A stretch of DNA of 45,904 bases. It comes from an uncultured Lachnospiraceae bacterium (GTDB taxonomy: Bacteria > Bacillota > Clostridia > Lachnospirales > Lachnospiraceae). The notes under the pieces were generated by a model that worked only from the letters and a program-made list of their open reading frames with translations, was not told the origin of the DNA and did not search any database. Below are positions 16,794 to 27,300 of the stretch, one piece after another. The stretch is from contig CAMOJK010000007.1 of NCBI GenBank assembly GCA_946616835.1, positions 1 through 45,904 on the forward strand, in the 5' to 3' direction. The position numbers and the translations under genes were made by a program. The stretch's first letter is position 1; every line of letters starts with the position of its first letter.

Positions 16794-18215
16794 ATGGAAG
16801 CAACGAACATGGGATCAGATTTATCCATAGAGGATTATGAACATTTTCTGGAAGTATCGAAATGCTCAGAAATGTTGTATGATCCTGAGGCTGACCTGAT
16901 GGAGGTATTTAAATACACTCCCGAAAAAAAAGTCATATTCAAAGGAACTGCCAAGGAATCTGTCAAGCTTTTGGAAGCTTCGGGAACTGAACTTTCAAAG
17001 AAGCAGGTTGAAGCACTTCGTGAAGCACTGCGGTCCGGAAAGAAGAGTTTCAGTGGGATCATCGATCTGCACAAGGGAAGATATCTGGTACGTTTTAAAA
17101 AATATGAAGATAAGGGGGATAAGATATACGGTGTATTTATCCCCTGTACTGATGGGGTATCGATACCTTCATACAGACGCGCCAGCGATAAGGATGCCAT
17201 GCTGGATATGCTGAATAAAAGGGCTATCAATGAATATGCTCACAGGGTGTGTGCACAGGATGAATGTCCCACTACATATTTTATAATGTTCGATATGGAC
17301 AATTTTAAGATTGTTAATGACAGTTTCGGACATGCGTTTGGAGATGAAGTCCTGCATACAGTGACTTCCATAATAAACAGGGCAATCGGCGACCATGGTA
17401 TGGTCGGAAGAGTCGGCGGTGATGAGATAATGATAGTCACAAAGGGCATTGCCGATAAAGCTGAATTACGCCCTTACATGAGAGAGATACGCGTAAATGT
17501 TGAGGAACAGTTCAAGGATAAGCTTAATGGTATATCCCTTACCTGTTCTATGGGTGCCGCTGCCTATCCTGATCACGGTGAAAGCTGTGACGATGTCAAG
17601 GATCTGGCGGATAAGATGCTTTACCTGGCAAAAGAAAAGGGGCGTAACCGCTACATAATCTATACTCCCGACATGCATGCGGATCTGATTAAAGCTCCCG
17701 AGAAAAGCGCAGATGGTCTCAAGACTGTGCTGGCCAATAATTTTGACAAGGTAGGCATAGTTCATTATATGATAGAAGACTACCTGAAGAAGGGGACGAG
17801 CAGCAATGCCCTGGCCTTCAGGAATGTCGGTGAAGCCTTTAATCTCCAGGAGATTCTTATCGTTTATAACAATGCCAAGGTAGGATTCAAATGGTCCATA
17901 GATAATTCTGAGATAAGCAAATCCGATCTTAATTGGATTGAACTCGATGATGCGTTTTATTCGCATTTTAACAAGGATGGCATGTTTGTTATAGACGGAC
18001 TCTATGATCTTGAAGGGGATAAAGAGTATTTAAGACCTAAGCTTGTTGAAAGAGGGGCAGAATCTGCACTTTTCTACCGCCTCAAGAACAACGATGATTA
18101 TCAGGGATTTGTATTGTTTGTAAAAAAAGGTCAGAGACAGAAATGGTCTGAGTATGAACTCCTGGCACTCTCTACCATAGGCAAGATTTTTGAAATGTCC
18201 GTGCAGGGACAGTAA
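16794..18215 (+). CDS. GGDEF-domain diguanylate cyclase with PAS-like and GAF-like flanks
   Basis: This cytoplasmic protein probably makes cyclic di-GMP. The GGDEF domain occupies about residues 150-285: IMFDMDNFKIVNDSFGHAFGDE supplies metal and nucleotide contacts, and the active loop reads RVGGDEIMIV, with Ile replacing the usual Phe but all catalytic residues kept. No RxxD inhibitory site is found five residues before the loop, so product inhibition may be absent. The first 130 residues look like a degenerate PAS-type sensor and the last 170 like a GAF-type domain. No membrane segment is present. The ATG at 16794 follows GGGTGAG; an in-frame GTG at 16785 is less likely. It follows the GH28 gene directly, so its expression probably tracks pectin use. 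Confidence 0.87.
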   Translation: MEATNMGSDLSIEDYEHFLEVSKCSEMLYDPEADLMEVFKYTPEKKVIFKGTAKESVKLLEASGTELSKKQVEALREALRSGKKSFSGIIDLHKGRYLVRFKKYEDKGDKIYGVFIPCTDGVSIPSYRRASDKDAMLDMLNKRAINEYAHRVCAQDECPTTYFIMFDMDNFKIVNDSFGHAFGDEVLHTVTSIINRAIGDHGMVGRVGGDEIMIVTKGIADKAELRPYMREIRVNVEEQFKDKLNGISLTCSMGAAAYPDHGESCDDVKDLADKMLYLAKEKGRNRYIIYTPDMHADLIKAPEKSADGLKTVLANNFDKVGIVHYMIEDYLKKGTSSNALAFRNVGEAFNLQEILIVYNNAKVGFKWSIDNSEISKSDLNWIELDDAFYSHFNKDGMFVIDGLYDLEGDKEYLRPKLVERGAESALFYRLKNNDDYQGFVLFVKKGQRQKWSEYELLALSTIGKIFEMSVQGQ

Positions 18216-18266
18216 GTATCCGCACATTCCTGTGTGGCTTATCGATGTGACCATAGCCTCTTATGG

Positions 18267-18295
18267 TTGACAAATTCCCAAAAATGTTTTTTAAT
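18267..18295 (+). promoter_or_regulatory. Strong sigma-A promoter of the riboswitch-antiporter unit
   Basis: TTGACA (18267-18272), a 17-nt spacer and TTTAAT (18290-18295) give a near-consensus promoter. Transcription would start near 18301, exactly at the 5' edge of the folded leader. Confidence 0.8.
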
Positions 18296-18300
18296 ATAAG

Positions 18301-18443
18301 GACGTGTTGAGGGAGTAGCTTGCGAGCCTTTTTACACCGTGGTGTTTGGTTGAGGCTGCAGCGTGTTTCGTCAGGACGGGAAAGAGGCCGGTGATGATAA
18401 GGCCGGTTTCCCCGGAACATGTTTTAAAAAGCGAGACTTACAC
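18301..18443 (+). promoter_or_regulatory. yybP-ykoY family (manganese-type) riboswitch
   Basis: The leader has the yybP-ykoY landmarks: the L1 segment GAGGGAGTAGC (18309-18319), a GTCAG segment (18370-18374) and the L3 segment GCGAGAC (18431-18437). Helices found by eye: P1 GTGT-T-GAG (18304-18311) with CTT-ACAC (18437-18443); an arm with AGCC/GGCT (18326-18329/18354-18357) and ACACC/GGTGT (18334-18338/18341-18345); CGTGTT with AACATG (18361-18366/18416-18421); GGGAAA/TTTCCC (18378-18383/18407-18412) capped by GGCC/GGCC. The P1 3' strand is also the 5' strand of a terminator, so ligand binding would permit read-through (ON switch). Manganese is the known ligand of the class. The downstream gene is a cation antiporter. 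Class assignment is from memory of the consensus. Confidence 0.7.
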
Positions 18444-18473
18444 CATGGTTTTTCTGTGGTGTAGGTTTTTTTT
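18437..18473 (+). terminator. Riboswitch-controlled intrinsic terminator
   Basis: CTTACACCA (18437-18445) pairs with TGGTGTAGG (18457-18465), 9 bp including one G-U, followed by eight Ts (18466-18473). It shares 18437-18443 with riboswitch helix P1, so the two are mutually exclusive. Nothing else is evident between it and the antiporter start at 18604. Confidence 0.85.
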
Positions 18474-18603
18474 ATACCTCAGAGCCGCAGGTACTGTGGA
18501 TAACCATGCCGGTTCCTGTCTGTGAAGAAGGGAACCAAATGAAACAGCAGGAACCGTTACAGATTAGTCAAAAGGTCGTGCAGGCGCACAGAAAGAGGAA
18601 TGT

Positions 18604-19602
18604 ATGCTTACTTATCTGGAAATTCTCATCGTTGGTTTTTACGCACTGATAAAGGGTGCGGATATGTTTGTGGACGGAAGCTCCGCTGTGGCGAAGCGGT
18701 TCAAGGTGCCGGGAGCTATCATAGGACTTACCATAGTGGCTATGGGAACCAGTGCACCGGAGCTGGCGGTATCCGTTACCTCAGCAATAAAGGGCTCCAA
18801 TGAGCTCGCCATAAGCAATGTGCTGGGGTCGAATCTGTTTAATGTCCTGGTGGTGCTTGGCGTGTGTGCGCTGTTTCATCCGGTTCCCGTAGATTCTACT
18901 ATATTAAGGAGGGATTTCCCCATTAATATCCTTGCCACTATTGCAATGCTTTTGGCAGCGCCTGTAGGGATCAAGGCTATTATGTCCGCAAGGCTTGAGA
19001 ATATCAGCATGTCGGATAAGGTTTATGACCTGGGACGCATATTCGGAATCGGTATGTTAATTCTATTCATTATATACATGGTAGTTCTGGTTATGGCTGC
19101 TAAGAAAAATCCCACTGCGGCAGAGGAAGAAGATGGCAGCGAGCCTATGCCGATGAGCAAGACTGTATTTTCTATTATATTTGGTGCGGTACTTATTGTA
19201 TCCGGCGGCGAGGCTGTCGTTGAGTCTGCAAAAAATATCGCATTTTCACTGGGAATGTCGGAAACCCTTGTGGGATTAACTATCGTAGCAATGGGCACAT
19301 CTCTTCCGGAGCTGGTTACTTCCATGGTAGCTGCAAAGAAGGGCGAGGTGGATATGGCTGTAGGAAATGTTATAGGATCCTGTATCTTCAATATAATGCT
19401 TATATTGGGCGTGTCTTGCACTATCCTCCCGGTAGGTGTAAATTTCGCTTCAATGTGCGATATTGGTATCCTGCTGGCAGTTGTTATAATCTGCTTTATT
19501 TACTGTCTCTTCGGAAAGAAGATTGGAAGGATAAGGGGCATTTCCATGCTGCTTTTGTACATAGGATATGTAGTTTTTGCATATCTGAGAGAGGTCGGCT
19601 GA
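18604..19602 (+). CDS. CaCA-family Na+/Ca2+ (or Mn2+) cation antiporter
   Basis: This integral membrane protein has about ten hydrophobic segments and two diagnostic alpha-repeats, GLTIVAMGTSAPELAVS (about residue 40) and GLTIVAMGTSLPELVTS (about 223), each followed by GNV/SNV-LGS-type helices (SNVLGSNLFNVLVVLG; GNVIGSCIFNIMLILG). It is of the YrbG/K+-independent exchanger type, 332 aa, normal length, exporting a divalent cation in exchange for Na+ or H+. The leader is a manganese-type riboswitch with a terminator, which suggests manganese efflux as the physiological job; the family is generally named for calcium. The start at 18604 is 4 nt after GAAAGAGGA. It is coupled to the LCP gene, which begins 5 nt after its stop. 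Confidence 0.9.
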   Translation: MLTYLEILIVGFYALIKGADMFVDGSSAVAKRFKVPGAIIGLTIVAMGTSAPELAVSVTSAIKGSNELAISNVLGSNLFNVLVVLGVCALFHPVPVDSTILRRDFPINILATIAMLLAAPVGIKAIMSARLENISMSDKVYDLGRIFGIGMLILFIIYMVVLVMAAKKNPTAAEEEDGSEPMPMSKTVFSIIFGAVLIVSGGEAVVESAKNIAFSLGMSETLVGLTIVAMGTSLPELVTSMVAAKKGEVDMAVGNVIGSCIFNIMLILGVSCTILPVGVNFASMCDIGILLAVVIICFIYCLFGKKIGRIRGISMLLLYIGYVVFAYLREVG

Positions 19603-19606
19603 TATT

Positions 19607-21424
<1,818 letters not shown>

Positions 21425-21454
21425 ATGTGGTATGACTTCTTAAGTTACTAGCAC

Positions 21455-21695
21455 TATGTAAGTTCATCGGGTGGCTGTATGTTCCAATTCGGTAGCAAGC
21501 GACTGAAGTTTTGCAAGGAGCTCGGCGGCGCGACGCGACCCGGTTCATTAGGAGCCAAAGCGCCGTCCAAGTCTAGACGCCAACGGCGGATAGACTATGG
21601 CGACTGCAGCAAAACAAAGGTAGCGAGTGTTAAAACCGCTAAAAGCGGTTTTAACCTCGTGAATTGGGACTACAGACAGCTGATGAACGCAGGTA
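21455..21695 (+). ncRNA. Large structured non-coding RNA, raiA-like or new class
   Basis: About 240 nt between the LCP and MMPL genes fold into nested helices seen by eye. P1: GTTCATC (21462-21468) with GATGAAC (21682-21688). P2: CTGTA-T-GTTCCAATTC (21475-21490) with GAATTGGGAC-TACAG (21661-21675), 15 bp with one G-U. P3: GTTTTGC (21508-21514) with GCAAAAC (21609-21615). P4: CGGCGC (21526-21531) with GCGCCG (21560-21565). P5: AGTCTA-GA-CGCC (21570-21581) with GGCG-GA-TAGACT (21585-21596), containing tandem G-A mismatches. P6: a perfect 12-bp hairpin GTTAAAACCGCT/AGCGGTTTTAAC (21629-21640/21644-21655), extended by CGAG/CTCG. GGTAGC and GCGACTG each occur twice. GGGT (21469-21472) could pair with ACCC (21538-21541) as a pseudoknot. 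Size and complexity fit the raiA RNA class known in Firmicutes, but I cannot confirm the class. It could be a free RNA or a leader for the MMPL gene at 21737. No T-run terminator follows. Confidence 0.75.
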
Positions 21696-21736
21696 TATAG
21701 ATCAGTTTATACACAGAAAAGAGGATTGATGCATTA

Positions 21737-24352
21737 ATGGAAACCGAAGAAAACGAACAGGCCGCTAAACAGAGCCCAATGCTGAAGGTAGCCACCTTTA
21801 TAGTAGACAGGAGAAATCTATTTTTCCTGCTTTTTGCATTGGGCATGATATTCTGTGCTATATCAGCAGGATGGACAAAGGTGGAGAACTCCCTTGCGGC
21901 GTACCTTCCCGATACAATGGAAACCCGCGTGGGTCTGGATCTTATGGACGAGCAGTTCGTGACCTATGGAACCGCCCGTGTGATGGTCATGAATATTGAC
22001 CTTGATGAGGCAAATGATATCGCTGATGAGCTTAAGAAGAACAGCGATATTGCAATGCTTTCCTATAATGAAACAACTGACCACTATAATAATTTCTCTG
22101 CGTTATACAGTATTACATTTAATTATAAATCTGATGATGACAAGGCGCTGGAAGCATTGGGTAAAGTAGAGCAGAGCCTGTCGGATTATGATGTTTATGT
22201 TTCCACATCCATGGGTGATCCACAGGCGGCGCTGCTTGCGGAGGAAATGAAGCCTATACGTATCATTGCAGTCCTCGTAGTAATTACCATACTTTTTCTT
22301 ACATCCCAGACATATGCCGAGGTGCCTGTGCTGCTCATTACTTTTGGTGCAGCCGCACTGCTTTCCGCAGGTACAAACTTTCAGTTCGGAACTATTTCCT
22401 TTGTATCCAATTCCGTAACAATAGTCCTGCAGCTGGCGCTGTCCGTTGACTATGCGGTTATTTTCTGTAACAGGTATAAGGAGGAACACCAGACTCTGGG
22501 GATACGCGAGGCTTGCATTGTGTCTTTAAGTAAGGCAATACCCGAGATATCGTCCAGCTGTCTGACTACTGTCGGCGGACTGTTAGCCATGATGATGATG
22601 CAGTATGGTATAGGTTCCGACCTTGCTATCTGTCTGATAAAGAGTATCTTCTTTTCACTGATGTCGGTTTTCCTGCTCATGCCGGGCCTGCTGATGCTCT
22701 TTGGTCCTTTAATGGACAAGACCAAGCATAAGAGTTTCATACCGAAAATAGATTTTGCCGGTAAATTTGCATTTGCTACGAGAAAGTTTGTGCCGGTCAT
22801 CTTCATTGTTGTCATGGTAGTAGCTTTCTTCCTGCAGAATAAATGTCCGTACGTATTCGGATATTCCCTGCTGAAGACACCTATAAAGAATGATGTACAG
22901 ATAGCGGACGGGCTTATAGAGGACAGCTTCGGACGCAACAACTTCGTCGTTATGTGTTTCCCGACCGGAAACTATGAATCGGAAAAGAAGATGATAGCAG
23001 ATCTGGAGCGTGAGCCACAGGTAGATCACTGCATGGGTCTCAGCAATACCAAGCTGCTGGGGCACAACCTGACGGACAAGCTGACCGCCAGGGAATTTTC
23101 GGAACTCATGGACGTGGATTATGAAGTGGCACAGCTCCTTTACACTGCTTATGCGGTAAATGATGAAAACTATGCCAAGCTGGTAAACGGCATCAGCACA
23201 TATTCAATCCCTCTGATAGATGTGATCATGTTCCTGTACGACGAAGTGCAGGAAGGGTATGTCACACTTGATGACGATGTTTATGACAGGCTGAAAAAAG
23301 CCCATGACACCATGCTGGTACTCCGGAATATGCTTGAGGGCGAGGAGTATAGCAGAATACTGGTGTATTTAGATCTTCCCCAGGAGGGTAAAGAGACTTT
23401 TGCTTTCCTTGACCGCATGCATGAGATCGGTGAGGTTTATTATCCTGAAGACCAGATAATACTGACGGGTGACTCCACCAGCCAGCGTGACCTGAAGAAC
23501 ACATTCGCAAGAGATAATATCATCGTAACAGTGGGCTCCATACTCATAGTCCTGGCGGTGCTGCTCTTTACATTTATGTCAGCCGGTATGCCGCTGCTTC
23601 TGATCGCTGTCATAGAGGGTGCCATCTGGATAAATTTTGCAACGCCGACATTGCAGCAGAATAACGTGTTCTTCATGTGCGAGCTGATAGTAAGTTCCAT
23701 ACAGATGGGCGCAAATATTGACTACGCTATCGTAATAGCAGGACGTTTTATGGAACTCAGAAAAGTAATGGACAGGAAAGAAGCTGTCATAGAGACATTA
23801 AATTTTGCTTTCCCGACCATCATAACCAGCGGCTCCATGATGGTGCTTGCCGGTATGATCATCGGAAGGCTTTCATCCAACGGTTCCATCTGCGGCATAG
23901 GAAAGTACCTGGCACAGGGAACTATTATCTCCATCATACTTGTTATGTTCGTTCTGCCTCAGATCCTGCTCATAGGTGAGAGGATAATAGAAAAGACCAG
24001 TTTCAAAGTGTCGGTTCCCATAAGGCTCGACCGGGTACGCGGATATGTGAGGGTCGATGGTCTGGTGAGAGGACAGGTAAATGGCTTTGTTGTGGGTGAG
24101 ATGCACGGCGTGGTAAGAGGCGAAGTAAATGCCATCGTATCCATGGGCGGCATGTCTGCAGTAAATCCTGATGAAGTAAATCTCCTGCCGGGGGATGTGA
24201 TACTGCCGGATGAGGCAGGACCTTCGGAAGGTACAGAGGTTCCGGACGACGGAGAGCCATCGCCCGGAGAAGAAACGGTAAATGATGACAGAGTGTCTGA
24301 GAGCACTGCTCAGGCAGATGCATCTGACAGTAAAGGAGATGCAAAGTCATGA
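21737..24352 (+). CDS. MMPL/RND-family transporter
   Basis: This is an RND-superfamily membrane protein of the Gram-positive MMPL/YdfJ-HAE3 kind, 871 aa. It is built as two repeats, each with one membrane helix (first at RRNLFFLLFALGMIFCAISA, about 31-50), a large extracytoplasmic domain and a bundle of five more helices. The first bundle carries LALSVDYAVIFCNRYKEE and the second IQMGANIDYAIVIAGRFMELR, both with the proton-relay Asp-Tyr typical of the family. It would export lipids or amphiphilic compounds or energise an envelope partner. The last ~110 residues are cytoplasmic: first a V-x-G-rich repeat (residues about 760-800), then an acidic disordered tail. It follows the structured RNA, and its ATGA end overlaps the next gene. 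Confidence 0.9.
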   Translation: METEENEQAAKQSPMLKVATFIVDRRNLFFLLFALGMIFCAISAGWTKVENSLAAYLPDTMETRVGLDLMDEQFVTYGTARVMVMNIDLDEANDIADELKKNSDIAMLSYNETTDHYNNFSALYSITFNYKSDDDKALEALGKVEQSLSDYDVYVSTSMGDPQAALLAEEMKPIRIIAVLVVITILFLTSQTYAEVPVLLITFGAAALLSAGTNFQFGTISFVSNSVTIVLQLALSVDYAVIFCNRYKEEHQTLGIREACIVSLSKAIPEISSSCLTTVGGLLAMMMMQYGIGSDLAICLIKSIFFSLMSVFLLMPGLLMLFGPLMDKTKHKSFIPKIDFAGKFAFATRKFVPVIFIVVMVVAFFLQNKCPYVFGYSLLKTPIKNDVQIADGLIEDSFGRNNFVVMCFPTGNYESEKKMIADLEREPQVDHCMGLSNTKLLGHNLTDKLTAREFSELMDVDYEVAQLLYTAYAVNDENYAKLVNGISTYSIPLIDVIMFLYDEVQEGYVTLDDDVYDRLKKAHDTMLVLRNMLEGEEYSRILVYLDLPQEGKETFAFLDRMHEIGEVYYPEDQIILTGDSTSQRDLKNTFARDNIIVTVGSILIVLAVLLFTFMSAGMPLLLIAVIEGAIWINFATPTLQQNNVFFMCELIVSSIQMGANIDYAIVIAGRFMELRKVMDRKEAVIETLNFAFPTIITSGSMMVLAGMIIGRLSSNGSICGIGKYLAQGTIISIILVMFVLPQILLIGERIIEKTSFKVSVPIRLDRVRGYVRVDGLVRGQVNGFVVGEMHGVVRGEVNAIVSMGGMSAVNPDEVNLLPGDVILPDEAGPSEGTEVPDDGEPSPGEETVNDDRVSESTAQADASDSKGDAKS

Positions 24353-27300
24353 GAAAATTTAATTTAAGATCAGAAAATAAAATATCGCTTTCACGCATGG
24401 TTACAGTTCTTCTGGTAATTGTTCTGTGTGCAAACATTACCTTTGATGCACTGACAGTATCTGCGTCATACCGGATACCGGAGGGATATACGGAGTATGA
24501 TCCGGATGAAGAGAAAGAAGAAGCTGAGGATAAGGAAGGCAGGGAAGATGAAAACACCGCATCCGAAAATACACTTTCCGATAACGAAGCAAAGAAAAAA
24601 GAGCGCATAGAGATCAGCTCTCTGTCTGGGCTTCGTGAGCTTTCTGAAAACTGCCATGATAATACCTGGTCTGACGATAAGGAAGTGGTTCTGACTGCTG
24701 ATATATCCCTGACAGGATCGGATTTTACCTGCATACCGTATTTCAATGGTATTTTTGACGGAAACGGTTATAAGATAAACGGTTATGTATATGGAGGAGA
24801 CGGCTATGTAACGGGATTTTTCCGCTATCTGGGAGATGATGCCGTAGTCAGCAATATAAATATAGCCGGAACCATACAGGCTACCGGTGATGAGCAGGTT
24901 ACCGGAGGAATAGTCGGAATAAACAGGGGCCGCGTGATAAACTGTGAATTTATGGGCCGTGTGGAAGGCAAGTCCGTAACCGGAGGAATAGCCGGGATAA
25001 ATGAGGCAAACGGCGATCTGATCGACTGCAATAATAACGCTGCGGTAAACGGATATTATTTTACCGGCGGTATATGCGGAAAAAATTACGGAATGATTTC
25101 TTCGTGCATCAATAACGGTTCACTGAACGAGTCTGCCGAATGGATAAACGGCGAGGATGAAATGAACAGTGACGTACTGGAAATCTTAAAGCTTCAGTCG
25201 CTTAAGGAGATAAAGATACAGAGCGGCCTGGATACCGGAGGAATAGCCGGTCTTTCAAAAGGCCTGATAATAAGATGTGAGAATCAGGGAACCGTCGGAT
25301 ACCCTCACGCCGGCTATAATGTGGGCGGTATAGCGGGCAGACAGTCCGGTACTATCATCAGCTGCACCAATAAAGGCGAGGTAAACGGACGCAAGGATGT
25401 AGGCGGAATAGTGGGGCAGATGGAACCCTTCCTGGAGCTGGATTCTGCCGAGTCGCTTTCCAATTCCGTAACTGAGCTTCATGATATGATCGATAAGCTT
25501 TATGATGATATGGATGAAGGAAATGCGACACTCAGTGCGGACTTTGATCTTCTCAGGGATACAGCGGATGCTTCAGTGGATACCATGGATTCCCTCAGTA
25601 CCGGAGTAGAGGATTATGTCAATACGAATACTGACACCATAAATGATCTGGGTGACAGGGCTGACCAGGTAATGGAGATGGCTCCGAAGGTTGTGGACAA
25701 TGTGAATGCCGCTAGTAAGGATGTGGATGACTTAAACGAGGCCCTTGATGATCTGAGTGATGCGATAGACAGTATCACGGATTACAAGGGTGAAGATAAA
25801 AAGACAGTGGACAGAGAGCGGGACAATATAGAGGCGCAGCGTAAGATCATGAATGAACAGGCGGCTCTGACGGAGGAAAAGTCTAATGAGATTTCGGAGA
25901 TCACTGCAAAGTACAAAAGCAACCCGTCGAGAATGTGGACTGATCCGACTTCTGCGGAAGACAGGAGCAGACTGGTAAATGCCCTTACCACTCTTATGGG
26001 TGCTTATACAAAAGAAACAGATGCGATATCCAGCATAGCTGCATCTTCACTTATTCTCTCAAGGATATATGCGGAATATGCTTCTGACGGAGTGGAGGAT
26101 GCTTCCGATGCCATAGATGATGCTTCTGATGCTGCAGAAAAGGCAAAGAAAAGTGCGGATGTTGCACAGGAAGGCGTGGATGATATCGTAACCTACCTGA
26201 ATGCCGAAAAGGAGCTTGAGCTGGTAGGTATCAGCAGGAGCGTGGAGGACGATGCGGATGCGCTCAATGCTCAGATGCACCAGATGAGCGATATTCTGAG
26301 CCAGCTTTCAGAGCATGCTGATGATTATCCTGCTGAGGTAAATGATGATCTGAGGGATATAAATGACCAGCTGGATAAAATCTACAACATAATAAATGAT
26401 GACCTTACCCGTATGGAAGGCGGATTAGAGGAATACTACAGCGATATTTCGGAGGAGACGCTTCTGAAGGCTGTCAACGGCAAGGTGTCTTCAAATGTTA
26501 ACTATGGCAGCATAAACGGAGATATAAATGTAGGCGGTATAACGGGATCCATGGCCATTGATGAAAACGATCCTGAGGAGAATGCAGCAGGTACGGTTGA
26601 GACCGAGCTGGGGGGAAGGTATACCACCCAGAATATCCTTCACAACTGCATCAATCATGGATATGTGACTGCAAAGAATGACGGTGCAGGTGGTATCGCG
26701 GGCTTTATGAAGCAGGGGATCATAAACGCATGCTCATCCTATGGTCCCGTAAAGAGTTCCGGCGGAAGCTATGTGGGCGGAGTGGCCGGACAGTCCCTTT
26801 CCGTGATAAAAGGCTGCTATTCACTTTGTACTCTTGAGGGTGAGGATTATATAGGCGGCATAACGGGATATGGCACTACCATTTCATCCTGCTTCGCAAT
26901 GCCCCATATACCTGTAAAGAGCGGAAAGTGCGGAGCCATAGCAGGCCAGATCGAAATAAGCGATGATACGGAAGAGCTTATGCTTGAGAATGTTACGCTT
27001 AACTATTATGTAAGCGAGGATCTTTTCGGTATCGATAACATCAACTATGTGGGAGCTGCCGAAAGGATAAGCTATGAGGAACTGCTCAAGATGGGCAACT
27101 GCCCTTCGGATTTCAGGAACCTGAAAGTGCGTTTCTTTGTTGATGAAAATGTGGATGAAGATGAAGATGAGGATCTCAGGGAAATAGGAACCCAGGCACT
27201 TAAGTTTGATGACAGTGTCGACCTGATAGTTTATCCTGAAATACCCGAAAAAGACGGATATTACGGATCCTGGTCCGAGCTTGATACGGATACCATAGAC

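Noticed and set aside
18539-18646. A 35-codon open frame after the riboswitch terminator, overlapping the antiporter start
   Set aside because: Only a weak GAAGGG precedes it and the sequence has no leader-peptide character such as runs of one amino acid; kept as unproven.
21479-21700. A 73-aa open frame in the gap before the MMPL gene
   Set aside because: It has no ribosome binding site, an unusual basic composition, and lies almost entirely inside long-range RNA helices; treated as part of the structured RNA.
24003-24746. A long - strand open frame at the MMPL/GLUG junction
   Set aside because: It is antisense to two well-supported genes, has no ribosome binding site and shows Ser/Pro/His-rich shadow composition.
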